Shown in pieces: positions 45,377 through 54,255 of a stretch of 64,000 bases of DNA (positions are counted from its first letter, which is position 1; each line of letters starts with the position of its first letter). Both the position numbers and the translations under genes were made by a program. The stretch is from contig NZ_SZZN01000001.1 of the NCBI RefSeq assembly GCF_006125015.1, positions 3,472,001 to 3,536,000 of the forward strand, in the 5' to 3' direction. A model generated the notes under the pieces. The model saw nothing but the letters and a program-made list of their open reading frames with translations, was not told the origin of the DNA and ran no database searches. This stretch comes from Roseovarius arcticus (GTDB taxonomy: Bacteria; Pseudomonadota; Alphaproteobacteria; Rhodobacterales; Rhodobacteraceae).

Positions 45377-46192
45377 ATGACAGCTATTCTTACCGACCGC
45401 ACCGCACTAGCGCGCCAGCGCGCCCGCGCCGCCGCCGCGCCCGCGCTATTCCTGCATGAGGCGGCAATCGCTGAGGTGCATGATCGTCTGGCGATGGTTA
45501 ATAAATCCTTTACCGCGCCGAGTATCGTGACTGGCTGGCCCGCGCCGTGGCGCGCCGCATTTCCAGATGCCCTGATCGCGCCCGACGACGACACTCTGGC
45601 ACTCGTGCCGGGCGCGCATGATCTGGTTATTCACGCACTGTCGCTGCACTGGGCCAATGATCCGGTAGGCCAGCTGATCCAGGCGCGCCGCGCGCTGCGC
45701 CCAGATGGGCTATTTCTAGGCGTCATGCCCGGCGGCACGACACTGCATCAGCTGCGCGCCAGCTTGGCGCAGGCCGAGGCTGAGGTGACGGGCGGTCTGT
45801 CACCGCGTGTTGCCCCCACGGGCGAGGTGCGCGATCTGGGCGGGTTGCTGCAACGCGCAGGCATGACCATGCCCGTCGTCGACAGCGTCCCGCTGAGTGC
45901 CAGCTATGCCAGCATGATCGCGCTGCTGCACGATTTGCGCGCCATGGGCGAGGGCAACGCGATGGAGGCACGGCCACGCCATTTCGCACGGCGCGCCGTA
46001 TTCGACCGCGCGTCACAGATTTACGCCGAGAATTTCGCAGGGCCAGATGGCCGGATCAAGGCGACCTATGATCTGATATTTCTCACCGGATGGTCGCCCG
46101 ACGCCTCGCAGCCACAGCCGCTGCGCCCCGGCTCGGCCACGACGCGGCTAGCCGATGCCCTGAACACTGATGAAACCAAGCTGCCCGATTGA
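45377..46192 (+). CDS. BioC/NDUFAF5-like methyltransferase-fold protein
   Basis: This 271-residue protein resembles the NDUFAF5/BioC group, with ALFLHEAAIAEVHDRLAMVNKSF at the N-terminus and HWANDPVGQLIQARRALRPDGLFLGVM in the core. The region of SAM motif I (about 50-75) lacks the usual GxGxG, so SAM binding may be weak or altered. NDUFAF5 in mitochondria is an arginine hydroxylase needed for complex I assembly, which could be the role here. No strong ribosome-binding site is evident. Confidence 0.8.
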   Translation: MTAILTDRTALARQRARAAAAPALFLHEAAIAEVHDRLAMVNKSFTAPSIVTGWPAPWRAAFPDALIAPDDDTLALVPGAHDLVIHALSLHWANDPVGQLIQARRALRPDGLFLGVMPGGTTLHQLRASLAQAEAEVTGGLSPRVAPTGEVRDLGGLLQRAGMTMPVVDSVPLSASYASMIALLHDLRAMGEGNAMEARPRHFARRAVFDRASQIYAENFAGPDGRIKATYDLIFLTGWSPDASQPQPLRPGSATTRLADALNTDETKLPD

Positions 46193-46265
46193 CCACCATG
46201 TTGATTCGCTTATGTCCGCTGGCAAGGCGGCACTATCCGCGCGCATGACAAAGGACCGATAGCCC

Positions 46266-47333
46266 ATGACACAGCCAGCCAGCGATGCCACCTGCCCCGC
46301 CCACGCGCCCAAAAACCACCCGGCGATTCCGCGCGAAAAAATCGGTGTCCTTTTGGCCAATCTGGGTACGCCCGATGCCACCGATTACTGGTCGATGCGG
46401 CGCTATCTGAACGAGTTTTTGTCTGACCGCCGCGTGATCGACTATGCGCCATGGAAATGGCAACTGCTATTGCAGCTGATCATCCTGACCAAGCGGCCAT
46501 TCACAAGCGGCAAGGCCTATAAATCCATCTGGAACGAGGAGCTGGACGAGAGCCCGCTAATGACTATCACGCGTGACCAGACGGGCGCCCTTCGCACTGC
46601 GCTCACAGCCGAATATGGGGACGACATCATGGTCGACTTCTGCATGCGCTACGGCAATCCATCGACCAAATCCAAAGTTCGCGAGATGACAGAGGCAGGC
46701 TGCACGCGCATTCTGTTTTTCCCGCTCTATCCGCAGTATGCCGGCGCTACGTCAGGCACGGCAAACGATCAGTTCTTTCGCGCGTTGATGGATGAGACAC
46801 GCCAGCCCGCCGCGCGCACCGTGCAGCCTTACTTCGACCATCCCGAATATATTGATGCGCTCGCACGCTCTATCGAGACGGCCTATGCGGGCGACATTAA
46901 TCCCGAAATCCTGATCGTATCCTATCACGGCATGCCCAAGCGCTATCTGATGCAAGGCGACCCCTACCATTGCCAATGCCAAAAAACGACGCGCCTGCTA
47001 AAGGAACGGCTGGGCTGGACCGATACCCAGATCACGACCACGTTCCAATCGGTGTTTGGCCCAGAAGAATGGCTACAGCCCTATACCGTAAAGGAGGTTG
47101 CGCGTCTCGCCAAGGAGGACGGCAAGCGCCGCATCGCGGTGGTTGCGCCCGCCTTTTCCGCTGACTGCATCGAAACACTGGAGGAGATTAATGAGGAGAT
47201 CCGCGAGAGCTTTGAGCATGCGGGCGGCGAGGAGTTTACGTACATCCCCTGCCTGAACGACAGCCCGGCCCATATCGAGGCGCTGGCCCATGTGATCCGC
47301 GAGAATTTGCAAGGGTGGGCGAGCAGATCATAG
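46266..47333 (+). CDS. hemH: Ferrochelatase
   Basis: This 355-residue enzyme inserts ferrous iron into protoporphyrin IX, the last step of haem synthesis. It has GVLLANLGTPDATDYWSMRRYLNEFLSD at the N-terminus, VDFCMRYGNPS, LFFPLYPQYAGATSGTA and the active-site segment VSYHGMPKRYLMQGDPYHCQC with its catalytic His. The C-terminal half has FQSVFGPEEWLQPYT. It is followed by a strong terminator at 47343-47375. Confidence 0.96.
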   Translation: MTQPASDATCPAHAPKNHPAIPREKIGVLLANLGTPDATDYWSMRRYLNEFLSDRRVIDYAPWKWQLLLQLIILTKRPFTSGKAYKSIWNEELDESPLMTITRDQTGALRTALTAEYGDDIMVDFCMRYGNPSTKSKVREMTEAGCTRILFFPLYPQYAGATSGTANDQFFRALMDETRQPAARTVQPYFDHPEYIDALARSIETAYAGDINPEILIVSYHGMPKRYLMQGDPYHCQCQKTTRLLKERLGWTDTQITTTFQSVFGPEEWLQPYTVKEVARLAKEDGKRRIAVVAPAFSADCIETLEEINEEIRESFEHAGGEEFTYIPCLNDSPAHIEALAHVIRENLQGWASRS

Positions 47334-47342
47334 CCCAAAGAA

Positions 47343-47375
47343 AAAGGCGCTGAAACCCATAGGTTCAGCGCCTTT
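47343..47375. terminator. Bidirectional terminator after hemH
   Basis: A perfect 12-base stem (AAAGGCGCTGAA / TTCAGCGCCTTT) starts 10 bases after the hemH stop. On the minus strand it is followed by TTCTTTG, so it can also serve the convergent small gene at 47444. Confidence 0.85.
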
Positions 47376-47443
47376 CACGTGTCTGCAAATCAGACTGGCA
47401 GCATCTGAGGCAGTCCGTAATGCAAACCTGCCTCTAAACGCTA

Positions 47444-47632
47444 TTAGTCGGCTGCGATGACAGCTGCGACGATCGCCAGCAGAACCAGCGGAACCCAAAC
47501 GCCAGCGGACGACGAGCTTGCGTTTGTTTCTTCGACGATGACGGGCGCTTCCATCATAGGCGCTTCCATGTTGCCAGCGAAGGCGGTGGAAGCAGCGGCG
47601 GACAGAGCAGCGGCGAGAACGATTTTTTTCAT
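47444..47632 (-). CDS. Small exported membrane peptide, unknown function
   Basis: This 62-residue protein has a clear signal peptide (MKKIVLAAALSAAASTAFAG), a short acidic Met/Glu/Pro-rich linker with a Ser cluster, and a C-terminal hydrophobic helix (about residues 44-61, VWVPLVLLAIVAAVIAAD). It would be anchored in the inner membrane by its C-terminal end. The ATG at 47632 has GGAGG at ideal spacing; a longer upstream reading is not supported. It stands alone between the hemH terminator and an L,D-transpeptidase gene. I do not recognise the family. Confidence 0.75.
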   Translation of the reverse strand: MKKIVLAAALSAAASTAFAGNMEAPMMEAPVIVEETNASSSSAGVWVPLVLLAIVAAVIAAD

Positions 47633-47777
47633 AGTATCCTCCAGAAAATTAGCGTGACATCGCATTTGCGACGACAGGCACCCAAGACGTTTACCTCGTG
47701 TCAATTCTTCAAACAGCAAATTTCCGTGATAGCAATTGTAACTTTGCCAATATGTCGCACTTCGCGCACCGATATCG

Positions 47778-48371
47778 TCAAATAAGCAACACTTGCGTGC
47801 CGACCTTTGCAAAGCTGAACAGCTCTGAAATGTGCTCATTATAAAGGCCGATGCACCCATTGGACGACTTGCGCCCGATCTTGCGCGCGTCATGAGTGCC
47901 GTGAATACGGTAGTACTTCCATCCCAGATAGAGCGCATGCGTACCCAGCGGATTGTCTGGCCCGGGCGGCACATATCGGGGCCAGTCCGGATTGCGTCTG
48001 AGCATATTTGCGGTGGGTGACCAGCTGGGGCCTACGACCTTGCGGGTGATGCTGGTGCGGCCCCGGCGTGTCAGATCCTCAGACAATGGAACTGACGACG
48101 GGTATAGCTTGTAGGTGCGGCCATCCCCGCTCCAGTAGTGCAGGACCCGCGAATCAATATCCACTAAAATGGCGCCGTTCCTGAGGCTTTTGAAATACGG
48201 CTGCCATGTCATTGAGCGAAAACTGGAGATGTTGCGACGCGTGCTGGCCGTGATATCACGCTCCATTTCGATTCCGTCGATCGTCTGCGCGAACGTGGGC
48301 GTGCCGATTACGGCGGCAGCACCGGCGAGAAAACCACGTCTATTCAACGGCTTGAGTATGTTATCGGTCAT
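47778..48371 (-). CDS. L,D-transpeptidase with Tat-like signal
   Basis: This 197-residue YkuD-fold enzyme has a twin-arginine-like leader (NRRGFLAGAAAVIG, about 10-23). The catalytic motif, HGTHDARKIGRKSSNGCIGLYN, holds the active His and Cys near the C-terminus. It would make 3-3 peptidoglycan cross-links or attach proteins to the wall. I chose the ATG at 48371 (GGAG 7 bases upstream); a longer reading adds 26 residues ahead of the leader. It is divergent from a CAP lipoprotein gene. Confidence 0.92.
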   Translation of the reverse strand: MTDNILKPLNRRGFLAGAAAVIGTPTFAQTIDGIEMERDITASTRRNISSFRSMTWQPYFKSLRNGAILVDIDSRVLHYWSGDGRTYKLYPSSVPLSEDLTRRGRTSITRKVVGPSWSPTANMLRRNPDWPRYVPPGPDNPLGTHALYLGWKYYRIHGTHDARKIGRKSSNGCIGLYNEHISELFSFAKVGTQVLLI

Positions 48372-48542
48372 GAATATCTCCACGGCGAGCGGTTTGCCCA
48401 GAATGGCGTCGATCATATGGCGCGAAAGTCGCAGTCGCAATTCAAACAATGCCGCGCGGCGAAGTTCGGATCATGTGGGTTTGAATCGCAACGCCCGGCA
48501 CTGTAGGGATTGGCAAAACAATAATTCTGGATGGTTTTACCC

Positions 48543-49061
48543 ATGTCGCGCATTCTGGTTCTTCTCGTCTCTGCCCTTCTTGCCCTCTCTGCCTGCGCTC
48601 CGCCCGCCCCGCTGCAGCCGCAAATCGGCGCCGACGGCAAGCCTCTGCCAAAGGTTTATCGCATCCGCTCAGGCGACTCTTCGGCCATCCAGTTTCGGAT
48701 GCTCGACTCGGTCAATTCGCTGCGCAGCGCCGCGGGCCGCCAGCCCGTCCAGCTGAACGCACAGCTGAACGCAGCCGCTGCAACCCATTCGCGCGATATG
48801 GCGGTACAGAATCGGCCTTGGCATTTCGGCTCGGACGGCTCATCGCCGATCGACCGGATTGTACGTGTGGGATATACAGGCGGCCTCATTGGCGAAAACA
48901 TCTCCGAGACGTACGAGACAGAGCTTGAGACGCTTGCCGCATGGATGGACGACAGCAGCACTCGCAAGATTATCCTGTCGCCCAATGCCAGAAACCTCGG
49001 ATTTTCCTGGCTCCAAGAAGACAGCGGCAAGATCTGGTGGACATTGGTGATGGGCAGCTAA
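48543..49061 (+). CDS. CAP-domain lipoprotein
   Basis: This 172-residue protein has a lipobox, LLALSAC, at about residues 12-18, so it should be lipidated. The CAP/SCP domain (about 45-172) includes LDSVNSLRSAAGRQPVQLNAQLNAAAATHSRDMA, HFGSDGSSPIDRI and GENISETYETELETLAAWMDD. Bacterial CAP proteins are of uncertain biochemical activity. The ATG at 48531 in the same frame is a possible alternative start, adding four residues; neither has a strong ribosome-binding site. It shares a 171-base promoter region with the L,D-transpeptidase. Confidence 0.86.
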   Translation: MSRILVLLVSALLALSACAPPAPLQPQIGADGKPLPKVYRIRSGDSSAIQFRMLDSVNSLRSAAGRQPVQLNAQLNAAAATHSRDMAVQNRPWHFGSDGSSPIDRIVRVGYTGGLIGENISETYETELETLAAWMDDSSTRKIILSPNARNLGFSWLQEDSGKIWWTLVMGS

Positions 49062-49090
49062 GCGCCACTCTCGCTGTTTAGAAGAAACGA

Positions 49091-49130
49091 AAAAGCGCCG
49101 GGATGGATCTACTCCACCCCCGGCGCTTTT
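49091..49130. terminator. Bidirectional terminator between CAP and second L,D-transpeptidase genes
   Basis: A perfect 12-base stem (AAAAGCGCCGGG / CCCGGCGCTTTT) with a 16-base loop has T-runs on both strands, and it sits 30 bases after the CAP gene. Confidence 0.92.
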
Positions 49131-49166
49131 ACTTATGTGCTACCGTCCCAGCATTAGGCTGCGTCA

Positions 49167-49664
49167 TCAGGGCTGGATCGTGATTGGCGTGCCGTCCCTC
49201 ACCATCGCATAGATCCACTCAATCTCTTTGTCTTTCACGGCGATACATCCCGCAGTCCAATCTTGGCCATTACGCCCTTTGAAGGCGTTGGGCTGGCCGT
49301 GGATAAAGATGTCGCCGCCCGGGCTTTTGCCGCGGGCATGTGCCTGCGCACGGTCGAATGCGTTGGGATATGAGATGCCTATCGACAGATGGAATTTGCT
49401 GTTGGGATTGCGGCGGTCGATCAAATAGGTGCCCTCGGGCGTGCGTCCGTCGCCCTCTTCGCCCTTATGACCAGCGGGGGCAAAACCCAGATCGAAATCA
49501 TAATCTTCCAGCACCCGGTTATGATGCAAGAGGTACATTTTGCGCTCGGTCTTGTTGACCACCACATGCGTGACCTGGGGGCCTTTGTATGTCTTGAACT
49601 TGGAGCCGCAGGCCGAAAGGCCCACGATCATCAGCATGATCGCCATTAATTTGAAAAGTTTCAT
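49167..49664 (-). CDS. L,D-transpeptidase lipoprotein (YafK-type)
   Basis: This 165-residue protein has a lipobox, VGLSAC, at about residues 14-19. The YkuD domain carries HVVVNKTERKMYLLHHNRVLEDYDFDLG, GRTPEGTYLIDRRNPNSKFHLSIGISYPN, the motif IFIHGQPN, and the active-site text DWTAGCIAVKDKEIEWIY. This subtype has roles in cell-wall anchoring or in cleaving such links. Its upstream region has a poly-T stretch at about 49680-49690. Confidence 0.93.
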   Translation of the reverse strand: MKLFKLMAIMLMIVGLSACGSKFKTYKGPQVTHVVVNKTERKMYLLHHNRVLEDYDFDLGFAPAGHKGEEGDGRTPEGTYLIDRRNPNSKFHLSIGISYPNAFDRAQAHARGKSPGGDIFIHGQPNAFKGRNGQDWTAGCIAVKDKEIEWIYAMVRDGTPITIQP

Positions 49665-49742
49665 ATGCCCTACTCGATGTTTTTTTTCTTTTAATAACCC
49701 GAGATGGGTGCAGCGGGCTAGCGAAAATTCGCTGCAACCTGC

Positions 49743-50957
49743 TCACGCAAGCGTGAAGCGTGCCACCAATTCCACATGGCTGGACCAGCGGAACTGGTCC
49801 ACGACGCGCAATGCGCTCAAGATATAGCCGCCCGCCACCAGTGCCGCCGCATCCCGGGCGAAGGTGACCGGATTGCAGGACACATAGGCGATGCGCTGGA
49901 CGCCTGCGGTGATTAGCTGCGCGATTTGCGCCTCCGCGCCAGCGCGGGGTGGGTCGATAACCGCGCCGTCATAACGCTTTAGCTCGTCGGGCAGAAGGGG
50001 CCGACGATAGAGATCACGCGCCTCGACGGTCACCTGTTTCAGCCCGTCCGCCTTGCGCCATCCGGCATCCAGCGCGTCCATCATCCCCGAATCGCCCTCA
50101 ACTGCATGGGTGCGCGCCATCTGCGACAGCGGCAACGCGAACGTGCCACATCCGGCAAAGATATCGACAATGCGCGTCGCGCCCTCCATCGCGGCCTTGA
50201 CGTCTGCCAGCAGCGCCGCCTCACCCTCGGCCGTGGCTTGCAGGAAAGCACCCGGAGGCGGCAACACATCGGCAGTTCCAAAGCGCTGAAGAGGGGCGCG
50301 GCGCATCGCGATCACCTCATCCTCCCATGACAGGCGGGCCAGATCATGGGTTTCGGCCAACTGTGCCAGCATCACGCGGAGCGGTCCGTCCAATGGCTTG
50401 CCGCCCATGATATGCACGTCGAGGCCGCCTTGTGACAGGCACACGGCGACGTCCAGCCCGCCTTTGCGGCTGGCCGTATGCAGCGCCAGCGCTTCGGCCA
50501 CGGGCACCGCGTGCATCAGATCGGGATGCAACAACCGGCAGTCCGGAATTTCCACGATCACGTCTGACGCGCGCCCGTGAAATCCAGCCATTGCCGCCTT
50601 TTTCGTGCGCCGTGCCGATAGGGTTGCGCGCCGCCGTGCCTGCGCTGGCGACGTGGCGATGGGCAGAAACGCTGTCTCTAACCCGTGTGCAGCAAGGGCG
50701 GCCCGAACGACGCCCTCCTTGAATGTGGCGACAAACGCATCGTCGGCGTGCTGCAATTGGCAACCGCCGCATGCCTTGAAATGGCGGCAGGGCGGCGCGA
50801 CGCGCCGGTCGCTGGGCGCTTCAATGCGGATGTCGGTCAGGCGCTGCCCGTTAAGCGTGCCGGTCACCTGCTCGCCCGGCAATGTCATCGGCGCAAAAAC
50901 GGGTCCGGCAGCAATGCCATCGCCCTGATGGCCCAGTCGTTCGATCAGATAGCTCAT
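49743..50957 (-). CDS. RumA/RlmD-like 23S rRNA (uracil-5-)-methyltransferase
   Basis: This 404-residue TrmA-family enzyme has a short N-terminal TRAM-like domain (about 1-55) and an iron-sulphur cluster motif (CRHFKACGGCQLQH plus a later DCRLLHP Cys). The catalytic domain has IVDIFAGCGTFALPLSQ (SAM) and AYVSCNPVTFARD with the nucleophilic Cys. It would make m5U in rRNA. The ATG at 50957 overlaps the cca stop as ATGA, which favours it over the longer reading. It is the last gene of hslO-nudix-cca-rumA. Confidence 0.92.
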   Translation of the reverse strand: MSYLIERLGHQGDGIAAGPVFAPMTLPGEQVTGTLNGQRLTDIRIEAPSDRRVAPPCRHFKACGGCQLQHADDAFVATFKEGVVRAALAAHGLETAFLPIATSPAQARRRATLSARRTKKAAMAGFHGRASDVIVEIPDCRLLHPDLMHAVPVAEALALHTASRKGGLDVAVCLSQGGLDVHIMGGKPLDGPLRVMLAQLAETHDLARLSWEDEVIAMRRAPLQRFGTADVLPPPGAFLQATAEGEAALLADVKAAMEGATRIVDIFAGCGTFALPLSQMARTHAVEGDSGMMDALDAGWRKADGLKQVTVEARDLYRRPLLPDELKRYDGAVIDPPRAGAEAQIAQLITAGVQRIAYVSCNPVTFARDAAALVAGGYILSALRVVDQFRWSSHVELVARFTLA

Positions 50958-52108
50958 ATGCCCTCTTTCAGCAGATCGCTCTTGGTAAGGGCAAAGCCCG
51001 ATGCAATCCACCGCTCTTCGAGCATTTTCAGTCGCGCGCCAAGCGCCGCGCCCACGTAGTCCGGCATCAAGTCCGCCGCTGAGACCGGGAAAACTGACTT
51101 TGCGCCCATTTCAGCCGCCTCTAGCGCACCGGGATCAAGCGGCTGTTCCAGCAGTGCAGCCCTCAGCAGTAGGACGTCGCGCGCCGCATTTGCGCCATGA
51201 CGGTAACCCAGCGCACCAGCGCCGGCCATGTCGCCCACCGCGCCGCGCAGCAGATCAAGCCGCGCCGCATCCGCATTGCTCAGCCGCAGCGCATCGCGCG
51301 CGCCATCGCCGCCCATCGCTGCGAGGTGGCGAATCGCATCTGGCGGCACGCGCATGTCGCACTCCAAATGGATAAGCGGTCCCAGACCGCGATAATCCGC
51401 ACCCGGCAATACCCGCGCCAGCGCGCCGACCTGAGCCATTGCTGCGATCGACGGCGCCGGATCAGGAGCGCCCAGCATCCGCAGCATTTCCGACCCAATC
51501 CGTTCACGTGCAATGCCTTTCAGCCCGTCCAGATTATCGGCGACAGCGGCAAGCCCTTCTTCATCGATGCCCGCATCGCCGGCATATTGTGCATGAAAGC
51601 GGAAAAATCGCAGGATGCGCAGGTAATCCTCGCGAATGCGCTGGCCCGCATCCTCGATAAAGCGCACGCGGCGCGCCAGCGCATCCGGCAGCCCGCCAAG
51701 CGGGTCGATCACTTCGCAATCTGATCTGGCATAAAGCGCGTTCATCGTAAAATCGCGGCGGCGTGCGTCCTCCTGGATATCGGAGGTGAAGGAGACGGTG
51801 GCATGACGGCCATCCGTTTCGACATCGCGCCGAAAGGTCGTAATCTCAAACGGGACGCCGCTTGCGACTAGCGTCATCGTGCCATGGTCGATCCCGGTCG
51901 GAATGGACTTCATCCCGGCAGCATTTGCCAACTGCGCCATCTGTTCAGGTGTCGCATCGGTCGCCAGATCAAGATCGCCAATAGCCTCGCCTAAAACGGC
52001 GTTGCGCACAGCGCCGCCGACCAGATAGGCGCGAAATCCTGCGACCTGAAACGCGGCAAAGATCGCCGCTAGCGGTGCATCCTGTAACCATGGAGCATCT
52101 ATTTTCAT
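50954..52108 (-). CDS. cca: CCA tRNA nucleotidyltransferase / poly(A) polymerase family protein
   Basis: This 384-residue class II nucleotidyltransferase has the catalytic head AYLVGGAVRNAVLGEAIGDLDLATDATPEQM (metal Asp residues) and FEITTFRRDVETDGRHATVSF, then RRDFTMNALYAR, RFIEDAGQRIREDYLRILRFFRFHAQY and a C-terminal helical region. It repairs or adds the 3' CCA of tRNAs, or polyadenylates RNA. It overlaps the Nudix gene by 4 bases (ATGA) and rumA by 4 bases, so the three are translationally coupled. Confidence 0.94.
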   Translation of the reverse strand: MKIDAPWLQDAPLAAIFAAFQVAGFRAYLVGGAVRNAVLGEAIGDLDLATDATPEQMAQLANAAGMKSIPTGIDHGTMTLVASGVPFEITTFRRDVETDGRHATVSFTSDIQEDARRRDFTMNALYARSDCEVIDPLGGLPDALARRVRFIEDAGQRIREDYLRILRFFRFHAQYAGDAGIDEEGLAAVADNLDGLKGIARERIGSEMLRMLGAPDPAPSIAAMAQVGALARVLPGADYRGLGPLIHLECDMRVPPDAIRHLAAMGGDGARDALRLSNADAARLDLLRGAVGDMAGAGALGYRHGANAARDVLLLRAALLEQPLDPGALEAAEMGAKSVFPVSAADLMPDYVGAALGARLKMLEERWIASGFALTKSDLLKEGI

Positions 52109-52710
52109 GGCCGTCCTGCCAATTCGGCCAGCGAACGTAGCATCCGCGCGGTCGCGCCCCAGATGTAGTAAGGACCAAACGGCACAGTGTAATAGCGCCG
52201 CATCGTGCCGCGCCAATAGCGCGCCTCGATCCGGTAGCGGCTGCGCATCAGCACATGGTCCAGAGGAACGTCAAACACTTCCGCGACTTCGCCGACCTCT
52301 GGCACAGAGCTGAATGGCGCAAGAATTCGTCCAATCACAGGCGTCACGATGTACCCCGTCACTGTCTCATGCATCGGCAGGTGGCCCAATATTTCCACAT
52401 TTGCGGGATCTAGTCCGATTTCCTCATGCGCCTCGCGCAAGGCGGCAGCGGTGACATCTGCATCGCCCGCGTCCTGCTTGCCGCCCGGAAACGCGATCTG
52501 GCCGGGATGCTGCTTCAGCGCTGACGATCGCTGCGTCAGCAAGAGGCGGGCGCCGCCCGGACCCATCAAAAGCGGCACCAGCACGCCCGCCGGACGCAAC
52601 GTGCGCCCTTCAGGTAAAACAGTGCCCACGTTCAAGTCAAAGTCCGAGGTCGGCGCGCCCGCGCGGCCCAGCGCAGCGGTGATATCCGCTATGGTACCAA
52701 GTGCGCTCAC
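52105..52710 (-). CDS. Nudix hydrolase, coenzyme A pyrophosphatase type
   Basis: This 201-residue Nudix protein has the CoA-pyrophosphatase pattern LLTQRSSALKQHPGQIAFPGGKQDAGDADVTAAALREAHEEIGLDP and GHLPMHETVTGYIVTPVIG. It would cleave CoA-type or other nucleotide diphosphate derivatives. It starts with GTG at 52710, overlapping the hslO stop (GTGA). The C-terminal part (YTVPFGPYYIWGATARMLRSLAEL) is family-typical. Confidence 0.93.
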   Translation of the reverse strand: MSALGTIADITAALGRAGAPTSDFDLNVGTVLPEGRTLRPAGVLVPLLMGPGGARLLLTQRSSALKQHPGQIAFPGGKQDAGDADVTAAALREAHEEIGLDPANVEILGHLPMHETVTGYIVTPVIGRILAPFSSVPEVGEVAEVFDVPLDHVLMRSRYRIEARYWRGTMRRYYTVPFGPYYIWGATARMLRSLAELAGRP

Positions 52711-53729
52711 GCGTTGTCAGCCGCTCCTGCGCCCTGCTCCGCTTCAAAGCCCAGTTCGGCCGGGTCCAGATCATAATGCGCGCCGCAAAACTGGCAGTCA
52801 GCTGTGACGCGGCCATCGTCGGTGGTCATCGTCGCAAGGTCCTTGGCCGAGTAGATCGATAGGCTTTGCCGCACGCGCTCCTCCGAACAGGTGCAACCAA
52901 AGCAAACAGGCTGTGCATCATAAACCCGCGGGCCTTCCTCATGGAACAGACGCAACAGCAGATCCGTGGGCGCGACGCTGGGGCCGATCAGCTCCAACGC
53001 GTCGACGGTATCCAGCAAAATGTTCGCGCGGGTCCAGTTCTCACCCTCCTCGCCATCCGGAACAACATCGGCAGGCTGAAGCAAGCCCTGCTCTCCACTA
53101 CCGCCCTCAAGCTCTGGGGCGGGTGCGGCAGCAAAGGGCGATGCCTTGGGCATATGTTGCAGCATGATGCCGCCGGCACGCCAATGCTCACCCGTTCCTG
53201 CCTCGGTCGAGAGGCCGAAATTCACAGAGAACCGCGTCGGAATCTGCTCAGACTGGGCGAAATACGCCTCAGCGCAGGCGCGCAGGCTACCGCCTGCGAG
53301 CGGCGTGATGCCCTGATAGGGCGCAGTGCCCTTGCCCTGATCGATCATGATGGCAAAATAGCCCTCGCCGACCTGCGCAAACGGATCGGCCTCCGTCAGG
53401 CGATCCGCATCATAGCTGGCATATGCGCGGATGCGCGCAGGTTTGCCGTCCTCTTGCGGGCCGTAGTAGTCGGTGGCGATCATTCGCACCGGGCCGTTCG
53501 ATTGCACCTGCAAAGACAGCTTCCACCGCAGCTTGATCGTTTGGCCGATTAGCGCGGTCAGCACGGCCATTTCTGCCACCAGCGCCTCGACGACTGGCGG
53601 GTAGGTGTGCTGTTTCAATACACCGCTCAGCACGCCGTCCAGGCGCGCTACGCGTCCGCGGATATTGGATTTGTCCAGTTGGAACGGCAGGACAGTATCG
53701 TCCCAGCTAAGTTTTTCACCAAAAGTCAT
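52707..53729 (-). CDS. hslO: Hsp33 redox-regulated chaperone
   Basis: This 340-residue chaperone is activated by oxidation. The C-terminal zinc switch has CFGCTC (Cys276, Cys279, Cys281) and CQFC (Cys312, Cys315), in the usual CxC...CxxC arrangement. The N-terminal domain has GRVARLDGVLSGVLKQHTYPPVV and WKLSLQVQSNGPVRMIATDYYG. It protects proteins from aggregation during oxidative heat stress. It is the first gene of the coupled hslO-nudix-cca-rumA operon. Confidence 0.96.
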   Translation of the reverse strand: MTFGEKLSWDDTVLPFQLDKSNIRGRVARLDGVLSGVLKQHTYPPVVEALVAEMAVLTALIGQTIKLRWKLSLQVQSNGPVRMIATDYYGPQEDGKPARIRAYASYDADRLTEADPFAQVGEGYFAIMIDQGKGTAPYQGITPLAGGSLRACAEAYFAQSEQIPTRFSVNFGLSTEAGTGEHWRAGGIMLQHMPKASPFAAAPAPELEGGSGEQGLLQPADVVPDGEEGENWTRANILLDTVDALELIGPSVAPTDLLLRLFHEEGPRVYDAQPVCFGCTCSEERVRQSLSIYSAKDLATMTTDDGRVTADCQFCGAHYDLDPAELGFEAEQGAGAADNA

Positions 53730-53811
53730 GGGGGTTTCCTTATGTGCCGGAGATTGGCATATCGCGAAGATATAGGCAGGGGCAACCCGGCGTCCAAGAG
53801 GAGCGGAGCAG

Positions 53812-54255
53812 ATGATCAGACGCGTGGGCCAACCGCCGCACCCGGACCAGACGTATCGCCTGCGTCATGGCGTCTATGCCATCTTGCCTTTGCAAGGGCA
53901 GCTTTTGGTTACGCTGCAGCATTCACCAGGGCCGGAATTACAGCTTCCTGGCGGGGGTATCGATCCGGGCGAATCGCCGCTGCAGGCGCTGTATCGCGAA
54001 GTGATAGAGGAAACCGGCTGGACCATCACAGCGCCGCGCCGACTGGGTGCATTTCGCCGATTCGTCTTTATGCCCGAATACGAGATGTGGGCCGAGAAGC
54101 TGTGCGCAATCTATGTTGCGCGGCCCGTGCGGCGCATTTGCGCCCCGACCGAGGCCGGGCACACACCGCTGATCGTTGATCCGGGCATCGCCGCCGCAGA
54201 GCTAGGCAACGAGGGCGACCGCATGTTCGTCAGCCGCTGGGCGGGTTTGGCTTAA
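53812..54255 (+). CDS. Nudix hydrolase of unknown substrate
   Basis: This 147-residue protein has a complete Nudix box, GGGIDPGESPLQALYREVIEETGW (about residues 47-70), preceded by RHGVYAILPLQGQLLVTLQ and followed by RRFVFMPEYEMWAEKLCAIYVARP. Similar alphaproteobacterial proteins are annotated only as Nudix hydrolases. Its 3' end overlaps the convergent response-regulator gene by 26 bases. A Gly/Ala-rich Shine-Dalgarno-like GAGCGGAGCAG lies upstream. Confidence 0.88.
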   Translation: MIRRVGQPPHPDQTYRLRHGVYAILPLQGQLLVTLQHSPGPELQLPGGGIDPGESPLQALYREVIEETGWTITAPRRLGAFRRFVFMPEYEMWAEKLCAIYVARPVRRICAPTEAGHTPLIVDPGIAAAELGNEGDRMFVSRWAGLA

